From Bacteroidales bacterium (GTDB lineage: Bacteria; Bacteroidota; Bacteroidia; Bacteroidales; VadinHA17): 5,608 nt of DNA. Every line of letters begins with the position of its first letter. Position 1 is the first letter of the stretch. Position numbers and translations under genes: made by a program. The notes beneath the pieces were generated by a model. That model was given only the letters and a program-made list of their open reading frames with translations. It had not been told where the DNA came from and did no database searches. Below, one piece after another: positions 1 to 5,608 of this stretch. The stretch covers positions 1-5,608 of the forward strand of contig JABUEV010000185.1 of NCBI GenBank assembly GCA_013314865.1. The letters are read 5' to 3'.

Positions 1-1019
1 ATTCTGTTCAAAGCCCCCATGTTTACTTCTGTACGGAGTTTTTCATAAAGCTCGCTCCTGTCATCAACCCATGTAAGCCCCGTATTGTAACCTTCAGCGG
101 CACATACCGATTCGAAAAGATCTGCCAGCAAGGATTCCTTCCCTTTTTTGCAATATACAGCATTAAAAATGAGATAATTAAATTCACCGGGCTGGAAAAG
201 CCGTTTGTAATAAGGTGCTTTCGGCAGAATTTTCATGATAACCCATCCCCATACCCCGGGCATATCATATATCTTATATTTGGATGGTATTGCGCTGACC
301 CCGGCCACAATTTCACCGTTCTCCTTCAGAACATAATACCTGTCGCCATAAAAAATATGATCTGTCGTGAAAAAAGAATAATCCCTGTAATATTCATTCA
401 AGAGAGATAATACCTTTTCCTTTTCTTCGGGAGAAGCCACTTTCGATACACGTTTATCGGGTTTTGGAGAAAACCGGCTGAATGCCATTGTCAGAAACGA
501 CCTTATATATTCATACCCTGCCTGGTGAACCAGGTTCTTCGATCTTTCATTCATGCTTTCAACAAAGGCATACATAACATGCTTGTCGCCTTCAAAAACA
601 TCTTTCAGACCGAGCAGGTGGGGCTTGCTGAAAATCTCAAGCGTTTCTCTCTTAAAACCGAAATCTTTTTCGGTCCGGATTACTTCTTTCCTGCGTTTCC
701 TCCAGTCGGCGTCAGTCTGATATACTGTCATGAAAGCCAGATATCTTATATAGGAAGTAGGATATCGGAGATTGCCCTGACCTGTTACCCTGTAGCACGA
801 TCCGACAGTTCCGAGAACCTGATTCTTTTTATAGAGCGAAACAAACCTTATGTTATCACCATATACTGCAATTTTTTCAGGTATATTCTGAAGTCTGAAT
901 CTTAGCCCTCCTTCAGCGCCCTGCACGGCATGATTCAGAATATCAAGTATCCCTTCATCTGCATGATCTGAGACCTTGATCTCAAGTCCCTGGTATGTAA
1001 ACAGACTGCGTTCGAACAT
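1..1019 (-). CDS. Tandem GNAT-like acyltransferase, C-terminus beyond the window
   Basis: The reading frame is open for 339 codons from an ATG at 1019 to the left edge, so the C-terminus is missing. An in-frame TAG three codons upstream bounds the start, which lies 13 bases after the DUF4197 stop. The protein looks like two GNAT (acetyl-CoA-dependent acyltransferase) units in tandem. In the first, about residues 10-185, QVLGTVGS (67-74) fits a core strand, and ESMNERSKNLVHQAGYEYIR (154-173) resembles the typical GNAT end with Asn/Ser and a GY/GF turn. In the second, from about 195, YYVLKENGEIVAGVSA (228-243) and YLIFNAVY (282-289) look like strands, followed by a helix and a TGLTWVDD strand (313-320). 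No signal peptide or membrane segment is visible. The substrate is unknown, and the acetyl-CoA loop (Q/RxxGxG/A) is not clear in either unit, so one half may be inactive. It is probably the last visible gene of the operon starting with the CoA ligase. The coding call is firm; the family is an inference from fold-like patterns. Confidence 0.72.
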   Translation of the reverse strand, partial: MFERSLFTYQGLEIKVSDHADEGILDILNHAVQGAEGGLRFRLQNIPEKIAVYGDNIRFVSLYKKNQVLGTVGSCYRVTGQGNLRYPTSYIRYLAFMTVYQTDADWRKRRKEVIRTEKDFGFKRETLEIFSKPHLLGLKDVFEGDKHVMYAFVESMNERSKNLVHQAGYEYIRSFLTMAFSRFSPKPDKRVSKVASPEEKEKVLSLLNEYYRDYSFFTTDHIFYGDRYYVLKENGEIVAGVSAIPSKYKIYDMPGVWGWVIMKILPKAPYYKRLFQPGEFNYLIFNAVYCKKGKESLLADLFESVCAAEGYNTGLTWVDDRSELYEKLRTEVNMGALNR

Positions 1020-1032
1020 TATAATCTATCTG

Positions 1033-1788
1033 TCAGGTTTTATTATCAAGACTGCCAAAAACTTTCCTTAGAAGCGGAGTGACTCTGGCAGATACTTCTT
1101 TTCTTATTTTCAGTTCTTCTGCTTCTACTTTGAGGAAAACTCCGTCAAGAGCTTTCCTGGTAAGATAATCATCCAGATCTGTGTTTACCGGTTTTAATCC
1201 TGCCAGGCGGCCGGCAACAGAATTTGCCAGGAGATTCCATTTGTCGGTTAAGGTTATCCAGGCAGTTTTAGCAGATACATTACCTGCTATTTCCTTTTCA
1301 GTGGATGACTGAATTTTGGGTTTATAGAGGTTGTACAGTTCATTCCATGTTGTGTTTTTCAGATAAGTCGTAGCCGCATTGTCGGTGCCGTTAAGAATGT
1401 TGAAAGCGTCTTTAATTGTCATCCGGGTAATACTGTTCACAAAGATCGGAGCGACCTCCTTTGCGGCATCCTCAGCAGCCCTGTTGATCCTAAGTATGAC
1501 ATCCTCAACCAGCTGTTCCCCTCCGGGGAGCCTTGAAATGTTGCTGACAATTACTTCTGCCTCTTCAGGAAGTAAAATCTTTACCAGTTCATCTCCATAA
1601 TACCCGTTCTCTGCCGATAATATCGCTGAAGCATTCCGGGAACCGGTGACAAGTGCCTCTTTCAGTCCGGCTGTAACCTCTTCTTCGGTGAGAGGGAGAT
1701 TTCCGGGCGACTGTAATACATTCAAAAGCTCAGCGCAACCGGCCAGAATTGTAACAGACAAAACAATAAAAAGACCTTTTATTTTCAT
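1033..1788 (-). CDS. DUF4197 family lipoprotein
   Basis: This is a 251-residue envelope lipoprotein of unknown function. Residues 1-18 form a lipoprotein signal: Lys2/Lys4, a hydrophobic stretch, and the lipobox LAGC with Cys18 as the predicted lipidated residue. The mature part matches the DUF4197 pattern as I know it: LTEEEVTAGLKEAL (33-46), ILLPEEAE (71-78), NRAAEDAAKEVAPIFVNSI (102-120), DAFNILNG (127-134), AATTYLKNTT (138-147) and, near the end, KALDGVFLKVEAEELKIR (212-229) then LLRKVFG (239-245). It is largely helical, and its length is ordinary for the family. Residues after Cys18 (AELLN) show no clear acidic surface-export signal of the Bacteroidota type, so a periplasm-facing anchor is the simpler guess. 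It starts 45 bases after the ispD stop and ends 13 bases before the acyltransferase, so it is probably cotranscribed with both. Family membership is confident; the role is unknown. Confidence 0.9.
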   Translation of the reverse strand: MKIKGLFIVLSVTILAGCAELLNVLQSPGNLPLTEEEVTAGLKEALVTGSRNASAILSAENGYYGDELVKILLPEEAEVIVSNISRLPGGEQLVEDVILRINRAAEDAAKEVAPIFVNSITRMTIKDAFNILNGTDNAATTYLKNTTWNELYNLYKPKIQSSTEKEIAGNVSAKTAWITLTDKWNLLANSVAGRLAGLKPVNTDLDDYLTRKALDGVFLKVEAEELKIRKEVSARVTPLLRKVFGSLDNKT

Positions 1789-1833
1789 CAGCGATCACTT
1801 AAATCTTCCGCAAGATACAAAACAGAAATGAAG

Positions 1834-2505
1834 TCAGAAAATGTAATGAAGCAGAGCTCCGGCAACTGCAAGATCCTCCGGATTGGTTATCTTTATGTTT
1901 TCGCGGTTGCCTTCAACCAGATGTATTGCAATACCTGATTTTTCCACTACAGTTGCATCATCTGTAAAACCGGGGTTATAATCCTGCATATAAGCTTTCC
2001 TGATTATATCTGCTCTGAAAACCTGGGGAGTCTGCACTAGTTTAACCCGGTTTCTGTCAAATGTTGTTGAACTCTGTTCGGTTTCCAGCCTGACAGTGTC
2101 GGCCGGATTAATTACAGGCACGGCACTGCCGTACTTTTCTGCTGTTTCAAAGCATCTTGTAATGGTATCTGTACTGACAAGCGGCCTTACTCCGTCATGA
2201 ACAGCCACGAGCCCGTCATCACCTGTTAAGGCAAGCCCGTTCCTGACAGATAAAAACCTGGTTGCCCCGCCTTCGGTAACAGAATGAGGCACGTTAAAAG
2301 AATATTTTGCTGTCAGATTTTTCCAGTATGTTAAATACCCTGCCGGAAGAACAATAATGATTTCAATGTCATTCCTCCAGTTCAGAAACTGCTGAATGGC
2401 ATGCATGACAACCGGTTTGCCTGCAAGTTCATGAAATTGCTTGGGAATTTCAGCCCCAAACCTACTGCCGCTGCCAGCGGCCATGATCAGTACATAACAT
2501 TTCAT
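1834..2505 (-). CDS. ispD: 2-C-methyl-D-erythritol 4-phosphate cytidylyltransferase
   Basis: IspD joins CTP and 2-C-methyl-D-erythritol 4-phosphate to give CDP-methylerythritol and pyrophosphate, the third step of the MEP isoprenoid pathway, in the cytoplasm. The 223 residues start at MKCYVLIMAAGSGSRFG, where the nucleotide-binding loop is followed by PKQ (21-23); Arg15 and Lys22 match the CTP-contacting Arg20 and Lys27 of E. coli IspD. Further hallmarks are VHDGVRP (102-108), DTVR (136-139), DR (150-151) before QTPQVFR (158-164), TDDATVVE (181-188) and VEGNRENIKITNPEDL (197-212), with Lys205 matching E. coli Lys213. The frame stays open upstream to an ATG at 2691, but that would add 62 unrelated residues and overlap the ligase gene; 2505 is the only other in-frame ATG and puts the loop at the usual distance from the N-terminus. 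All catalytic residues I checked are present. No ispF lies beside it in this window. Confidence 0.96.
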   Translation of the reverse strand: MKCYVLIMAAGSGSRFGAEIPKQFHELAGKPVVMHAIQQFLNWRNDIEIIIVLPAGYLTYWKNLTAKYSFNVPHSVTEGGATRFLSVRNGLALTGDDGLVAVHDGVRPLVSTDTITRCFETAEKYGSAVPVINPADTVRLETEQSSTTFDRNRVKLVQTPQVFRADIIRKAYMQDYNPGFTDDATVVEKSGIAIHLVEGNRENIKITNPEDLAVAGALLHYIF

Positions 2506-2565
2506 TGCTCGATGCCGGGCAGGTTGATTTTGAATCTGTCGTAAGGCCAATTTATTATCAGCCTT

Positions 2566-2600
2566 CAAAAGTAATTTTTCCTGTTTATTTAGTGTACAAA
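2566..2600 (-). promoter_or_regulatory. Candidate internal promoter ahead of ispD
   Basis: The minus strand carries TACTTTTG (2566-2573), an exact TAnnTTTG match, with TTTG (2597-2600) 23 bases further upstream, at the long edge of the reported 17-23 spacing. The -33 half lies inside the last codons of the ligase gene. It would give ispD a leader of roughly 50 bases. The short AAGGC/GCCTT inverted repeat in that leader is too weak to call a terminator. Read-through from the ligase promoter remains the alternative. Confidence 0.33.
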
Positions 2601-4234
2601 AATCTCCTGATGCTTCTTTTGGGTGTCTTTGCAAATTCTTCAGGGTGGAGTCTGAACTTGTGTACTGCCATGAATTCCGGCAGACGCTCATTTACAACTT
2701 TCCTGGTCTGTTCAAATATTCCAGGCAGTTGGTCCTCCGTAATATTATCTCTCTTCATCATTTCATAATCGGGATAAACAAGTGCAATCAGTTTATTGTC
2801 CTCCGATATTACCAGTGATTCAGAGATATAATCCATATTGTTTATGACCGATTCGATCTCTTCCGGAAAGATGTTTTTGCCGGAAGGTCCGAGAAGCATG
2901 CTTTTGCTTCTTCCCTTTATAAAGATATTACCTTCTTTATCCATCACTCCAAGATCACCTGTATGCATCCAGCCCTCCTCATCAATTATCTCCCTTGTGG
3001 CTTTTTCATTTTTATAATATCCGGCCATCACATTTTCACCTCTGAGAATAATTTCGCCCACTTCATGTTCAGGATCCGGAGAGTCGATCTTGACCTCGAG
3101 CGTATCAACCGGCCTGCCTGACGCTCCGAGCTTGGTTGTATCCCATGAGGCATAACTAATCAGAGGGCCGCACTCTGTCATTCCATATCCGACAGTGTAT
3201 CTGAACCCGATCTTCCGGAAGAATCTTTCCGCTTCAGGATTAAATGCAGCGCCTCCGATAACTATTTCATGGAATCTCCCTCCAAACGTCTCAGTAAGTT
3301 TTTCCCTTATCTTTTTGTGCAATATCTTATTTATACCCGGAATCGCAAGCAGAACCTTCATGTGAGGTTTGCTTATAACAGGAAGAAGCTGTTTTTTAAA
3401 GATTTTTTCAATCACCAGGGGAACAGAAAGAATGAGCCGCGGCTTTATCTCCTTGAATGCCTGAATGATGACTTGCGGTGACGGAGTCTTTGACAATATG
3501 GTGATATGGCATCCATAGGTAAAGGGGAACAGAAATTCAAAAGCACATCCATAAGTATGTGCAAGAGGAAGAAATGAAACCAACGGGTCGCCGGGTTTGA
3601 GAGGCATGTTATTCTGAGCAAACCTTACGTTGGCCGCCAGACTGTTATGCGTGATCATCACGCCCTTTGAAAAACCTGTTGTCCCTCCGGTGTAACTGAT
3701 AACTGCCACTTTATCGTTGGTAATATCAGAAAATTTAATGTCTTCCCGTGTAAGGACAGGATATTTCCTGTAAAACATAGTATCCAGTTCCGGATAGATC
3801 TTCTCCAGATTCTTGCTGTCAGATGTAATAAGATGAAATGTGTCGACCGAAATTACACCTCTGACAGCAGGCAATTTCTGACCTGAAATGGGCTCAAAAA
3901 GTCTGTCGTCGACAAAAAGCAGAACCGAATCGGAATGGTTTATCAGATTTACCATATCTTCCGGTTTAAAATCAGGAAGCAGAGGCACAATGACAGCACC
4001 GTAAGTCACTACTGCAAGATATACAACGCACCAATTTGCTGAATTCCTGCCGACCAGGGCAATTTTATCACCCTCTTTAATGCCGGTTTCACTGAAAAGA
4101 ATATGAAACTTCAGGATTTTCTCAGCGATCTCCTTGTAAGTATATCCTTTTTCAGTATAGTTTGACAAAGCCTCAATATCCCAGTTCTGCCTGATGCTCT
4201 GTTCTATATAACTGATAAGTCGCTCCTTGATCAT
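2585..4234 (-). CDS. AMP-forming fatty acid--CoA ligase-like protein
   Basis: This 549-residue member of the ANL superfamily resembles long-chain fatty acid--CoA ligases, which make acyl-AMP from acid and ATP and then acyl-CoA. The large N-terminal domain carries the phosphate loop YTGGTTGFSKGV (181-192), FLPLAHTYG (221-229), the A4-type region, IGGAAFNPE (327-335) and YGMTECGP (350-357). The hinge region has GEIILRGENVMAGYY (393-407), WMHTGDLG (422-429; Asp427 should bind ribose) and GRSKSMLLGPSGKNIFPEEIE (441-461). There is no signal peptide or membrane helix, so it is likely cytosolic or peripheral. The C-terminus reads FAKTPKRSIRRFLY, with Ser541 where the family usually has the adenylation lysine (see findings). 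The start is the first ATG after an in-frame TAA 11 codons upstream. It heads the probable operon with ispD, 79 bases downstream. The acyl substrate cannot be told from sequence; long-chain is a guess from overall resemblance. Confidence 0.9.
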   Translation of the reverse strand: MIKERLISYIEQSIRQNWDIEALSNYTEKGYTYKEIAEKILKFHILFSETGIKEGDKIALVGRNSANWCVVYLAVVTYGAVIVPLLPDFKPEDMVNLINHSDSVLLFVDDRLFEPISGQKLPAVRGVISVDTFHLITSDSKNLEKIYPELDTMFYRKYPVLTREDIKFSDITNDKVAVISYTGGTTGFSKGVMITHNSLAANVRFAQNNMPLKPGDPLVSFLPLAHTYGCAFEFLFPFTYGCHITILSKTPSPQVIIQAFKEIKPRLILSVPLVIEKIFKKQLLPVISKPHMKVLLAIPGINKILHKKIREKLTETFGGRFHEIVIGGAAFNPEAERFFRKIGFRYTVGYGMTECGPLISYASWDTTKLGASGRPVDTLEVKIDSPDPEHEVGEIILRGENVMAGYYKNEKATREIIDEEGWMHTGDLGVMDKEGNIFIKGRSKSMLLGPSGKNIFPEEIESVINNMDYISESLVISEDNKLIALVYPDYEMMKRDNITEDQLPGIFEQTRKVVNERLPEFMAVHKFRLHPEEFAKTPKRSIRRFLYTK

Positions 4235-4249
4235 AGGTTCAGGTTTTAA

Positions 4250-4262
4250 TTGGTTATACCAA
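4250..4262. repeat. Short inverted repeat over the predicted transcription start of the ligase operon
   Basis: TTGGT and ACCAA form perfect five-base arms around TAT. The repeat overlaps the end of the candidate -7 element and the stretch just after it, where a dimeric repressor could bind. A second perfect palindrome, TTAATATTAA (4265-4274), adjoins it. No known operator is recognised, and short AT-rich palindromes are common. The rest of the 4235-4324 gap shows no terminator-like hairpin followed by a T-run for the upstream gene. Confidence 0.25.
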
Positions 4263-4267
4263 AGTTA
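4260..4267 (-). promoter_or_regulatory. Candidate Bacteroidota -7 promoter element ahead of the CoA ligase
   Basis: On the minus strand this reads TAACTTTG, an exact match to the Bacteroidota -7 consensus TAnnTTTG. It sits 25 bases before the ligase ATG, in the largest intergenic gap of the window, where the four-gene operon would be expected to start. The -33 half is weak: the nearest TTTG-like word (TTTA) lies 16 bases further upstream, one base off consensus and slightly too close. An eight-base degenerate motif in AT-rich DNA can arise by chance. Confidence 0.45.
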
Positions 4268-4324
4268 ATATTAATAAAAGAACTAAAGACAGCTGACGCA
4301 GGTTTCACTCGTATTCATGGTATG

Positions 4325-4738
4325 TTAAAGGAAATACATAAGCAGAACAGCTGCAACTGATACAAGATTTACGGTTGTAAAGAAATAATTATATTCCTCC
4401 CTCTTTTTACTGAATTGTGCAAGTTTTCTTGCGAATATCCCCACAGACGGGGCAAACAACACTATCAGAAATGCAAAAAACTCGATACCGGAGAACACCA
4501 CTTCGAGTCCTCCCTTTACAAGAGCGGAAAAATAGACCACAATAAGAAGCACCATCAGATAAAGAAGATAGCTCCCTTTAAGAAGAAGAGTTGACCAGGG
4601 TCTTCTCTTATGAAGCCGGTGAGGCTTCAGGTATGCATATGCAATTGAAAAGATCAGAATAATAAATACAACCCCAAGGATATGATTAAGTATCTCATTG
4701 AAGTTAGCCAGTTCTTCATTAAACAATATGCGCATCAT
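4325..4738 (-). CDS. Small four-helix membrane protein, unknown function
   Basis: I do not recognise this 137-residue protein. It has four hydrophobic segments long enough to cross the membrane, at about residues 17-37, 51-73, 78-103 and 117-137, so nearly the whole chain is in the membrane. The loop between the first and second (KPHRLHKRRPW, 38-48) and that between the third and fourth (ARKLAQFSKKREE, 103-115) are strongly basic. By the positive-inside rule both would be cytoplasmic, with both termini outside. There is no conserved enzymatic motif, and no cleavable signal is needed. Its ATG shares an ATGA with the stop of the upstream ROK kinase, which implies cotranscription and possible translational coupling. 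A second ATG immediately follows (4735), so the start could be one codon shorter. A role tied to sugar uptake or kinase localisation is conceivable only from position. The coding call rests on continuous hydrophobic architecture and tight packing. Confidence 0.82.
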   Translation of the reverse strand: MMRILFNEELANFNEILNHILGVVFIILIFSIAYAYLKPHRLHKRRPWSTLLLKGSYLLYLMVLLIVVYFSALVKGGLEVVFSGIEFFAFLIVLFAPSVGIFARKLAQFSKKREEYNYFFTTVNLVSVAAVLLMYFL

Positions 4739-5608
4739 GATTCTTTGAGCGACCAGATTAATGAGCTTGCACCCAGCACTGCTGCGTTTTGGGTACTCAG
4801 TTCCGACGGAAGCAGTTTTACTTTCCCTTTGTAAATATGGAGAAGGTTTTCCTCCATATATTCTTTGGCAGGTTCAAAGATCAGATCCTTTGCCAGTGCA
4901 AGCCCGCCAAAAAGGAAAATAGCCTCCGGGTTAGTATGAGCCACCACATCGGCCAGCTTAAACCCCAGCATTCTACCTGTGTGTTCGAAAGCTCTTTTTG
5001 CAAGAAAATCACCTCTTTTGGCTGCATCATGAATTATTTCCGCATCCAGTTCCTCAAAGCTGTACTTTCGAAGTTCGCTGGGCTGTGTGCTGTCTGCCAT
5101 TATTTTCAGCAGTGATCGTTTAAGTCCGGTAGCCGAGACATAAGTTTCAAGACAGCCTTTTCTTCCACATCCGCATTCCCGGTTCGAAGGCCCCGGTCTG
5201 ATAGCTGTATGCCCCAGCTCGCCTGCAAAACCGTCATGTCCGTACACAAGTTTCCCGTCAATGACAAATCCGCTCCCAAGGCCAGTCCCTAAAGTGATCA
5301 CCACAAAATTTTTCATCCCCTTTGCACCTCCGTATATCATCTCACCTACCGCAGCGGCATTGGCATCATTTGTCACAACAACCGGCAGATCTGTATGACG
5401 CTTAAACAGATCCGCAAGTGGTATGATGCCCTTCCAGGGGAGACCGGCCGCATATTCAATTGTCCCTTTATTAGTATTTCCAATCGGAGCTCCTATCCCG
5501 AATCCGAGAATCTCTATTTCTTCCGCAATTTTCTGACGGGTAACCATTATTTTTTCATAGAGTGCCGCTACATAAACCTCAGCTTCATCATAATGAGTGG
5601 TTTTCAGC
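4735..5608 (-). CDS. ROK family sugar kinase (glucokinase-like), N-terminus beyond the window
   Basis: ROK kinases phosphorylate a sugar, often glucose or N-acetyl sugars, with ATP in the cytoplasm. The frame is open to the right edge, giving 290 visible codons; the true start and the N-terminal DxGGT ATP motif lie outside. The ATG at 5547 is internal: the residues before it (THYDEAEVYVAALYEKI) continue the family pattern. Counting from that Met, GFGIGAPIGNTNKGTIEYA (15-33) is followed by TNDANAAAVGE (59-69) with the catalytic base Asp61 (codon 5365-5367), LGTGLGSG (86-93, second phosphate motif), and GHDGFAGELGH (103-113), where Glu110 and His113 contact sugar and zinc. The ROK zinc site CGCGRKGCLE (125-134) supplies Cys125, Cys127 and Cys132. 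A late FLFGG strand (211-215) is also typical. The wording closely resembles Bacteroides glucokinases, but other ROK substrates cannot be excluded. It overlaps the membrane protein gene by four bases (ATGA). Confidence 0.94.
   Translation of the reverse strand, partial: LKTTHYDEAEVYVAALYEKIMVTRQKIAEEIEILGFGIGAPIGNTNKGTIEYAAGLPWKGIIPLADLFKRHTDLPVVVTNDANAAAVGEMIYGGAKGMKNFVVITLGTGLGSGFVIDGKLVYGHDGFAGELGHTAIRPGPSNRECGCGRKGCLETYVSATGLKRSLLKIMADSTQPSELRKYSFEELDAEIIHDAAKRGDFLAKRAFEHTGRMLGFKLADVVAHTNPEAIFLFGGLALAKDLIFEPAKEYMEENLLHIYKGKVKLLPSELSTQNAAVLGASSLIWSLKES

Noticed and set aside
525..905. Plus-strand open frame of 126 codons
   Set aside because: It lies antisense inside the acyltransferase gene, which has a coherent fold-like sequence; this frame shows no recognisable motif.
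1379..1831. Two plus-strand open frames (1379-1600 and 1646-1831)
   Set aside because: They are mostly antisense to the DUF4197 gene, are low-complexity (Ser-rich), and have no motif or start context of their own.
2540..2566. AAGGC/GCCTT inverted repeat as a terminator between ligase and ispD
   Set aside because: The stem is only about five base pairs with a 13-base loop and has no T-run after it.
2505..2768. Plus-strand open frame across the ispD/ligase junction
   Set aside because: It overlaps the ligase C-terminus, the gap and the ispD start region antisense; no domain pattern is visible.
3269..3481. Plus-strand open frame of 70 codons
   Set aside because: It is antisense inside the intact ligase gene and has no recognisable features.
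4789..5115. Plus-strand open frame of 108 codons
   Set aside because: It is antisense to the strongly conserved ROK kinase gene, so it is a shadow frame.
5545..5547. ATG as a possible start of the ROK kinase
   Set aside because: The frame continues to the window edge with family-like residues, and starting here would omit the N-terminal ATP-binding motif.

Overview
The window looks like chromosomal DNA from a member of the Bacteroidota, probably Bacteroidales or a close relative. Three things point there. The ROK sugar kinase reads like Bacteroides-type glucokinases. No gene has a clear Shine-Dalgarno sequence ahead of its start. The intergenic gaps carry AT-rich TAnnTTTG elements, the -7 consensus of that phylum. 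Base composition is moderate and even, and I see no insertion sequence, phage gene, CRISPR array, tRNA or rRNA.

All six genes lie on the minus strand, so the biological order runs from high to low coordinates. First comes a ROK-family kinase (glucokinase-like) whose N-terminus lies beyond the right edge (4735-5608). A small four-helix membrane protein of unknown function follows, joined to it by an ATGA stop/start overlap (4325-4738). After a 90-base gap with a promoter-like element come an AMP-forming fatty acid--CoA ligase (2585-4234), IspD of the MEP isoprenoid pathway (1834-2505), a DUF4197 lipoprotein (1033-1788), and a tandem GNAT-like acyltransferase that runs off the left edge (1-1019).

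The last four genes are spaced 79, 45 and 13 bases apart with no visible terminator, so they probably form one transcription unit, possibly with an extra promoter ahead of ispD. Their roles do not form one obvious pathway: fatty acid activation, an isoprenoid precursor step, an envelope lipoprotein and an acyl transfer. A loose lipid/envelope theme is possible but is inference.

The window is mostly ordinary. The most notable sequence-level oddity is in the CoA ligase: the C-terminal position that normally holds the catalytic adenylation lysine holds a serine. I found no evidence of a new multi-gene system. There is no gene-free stretch over 300 bases; the longest gap is 90 bases (4235-4324).
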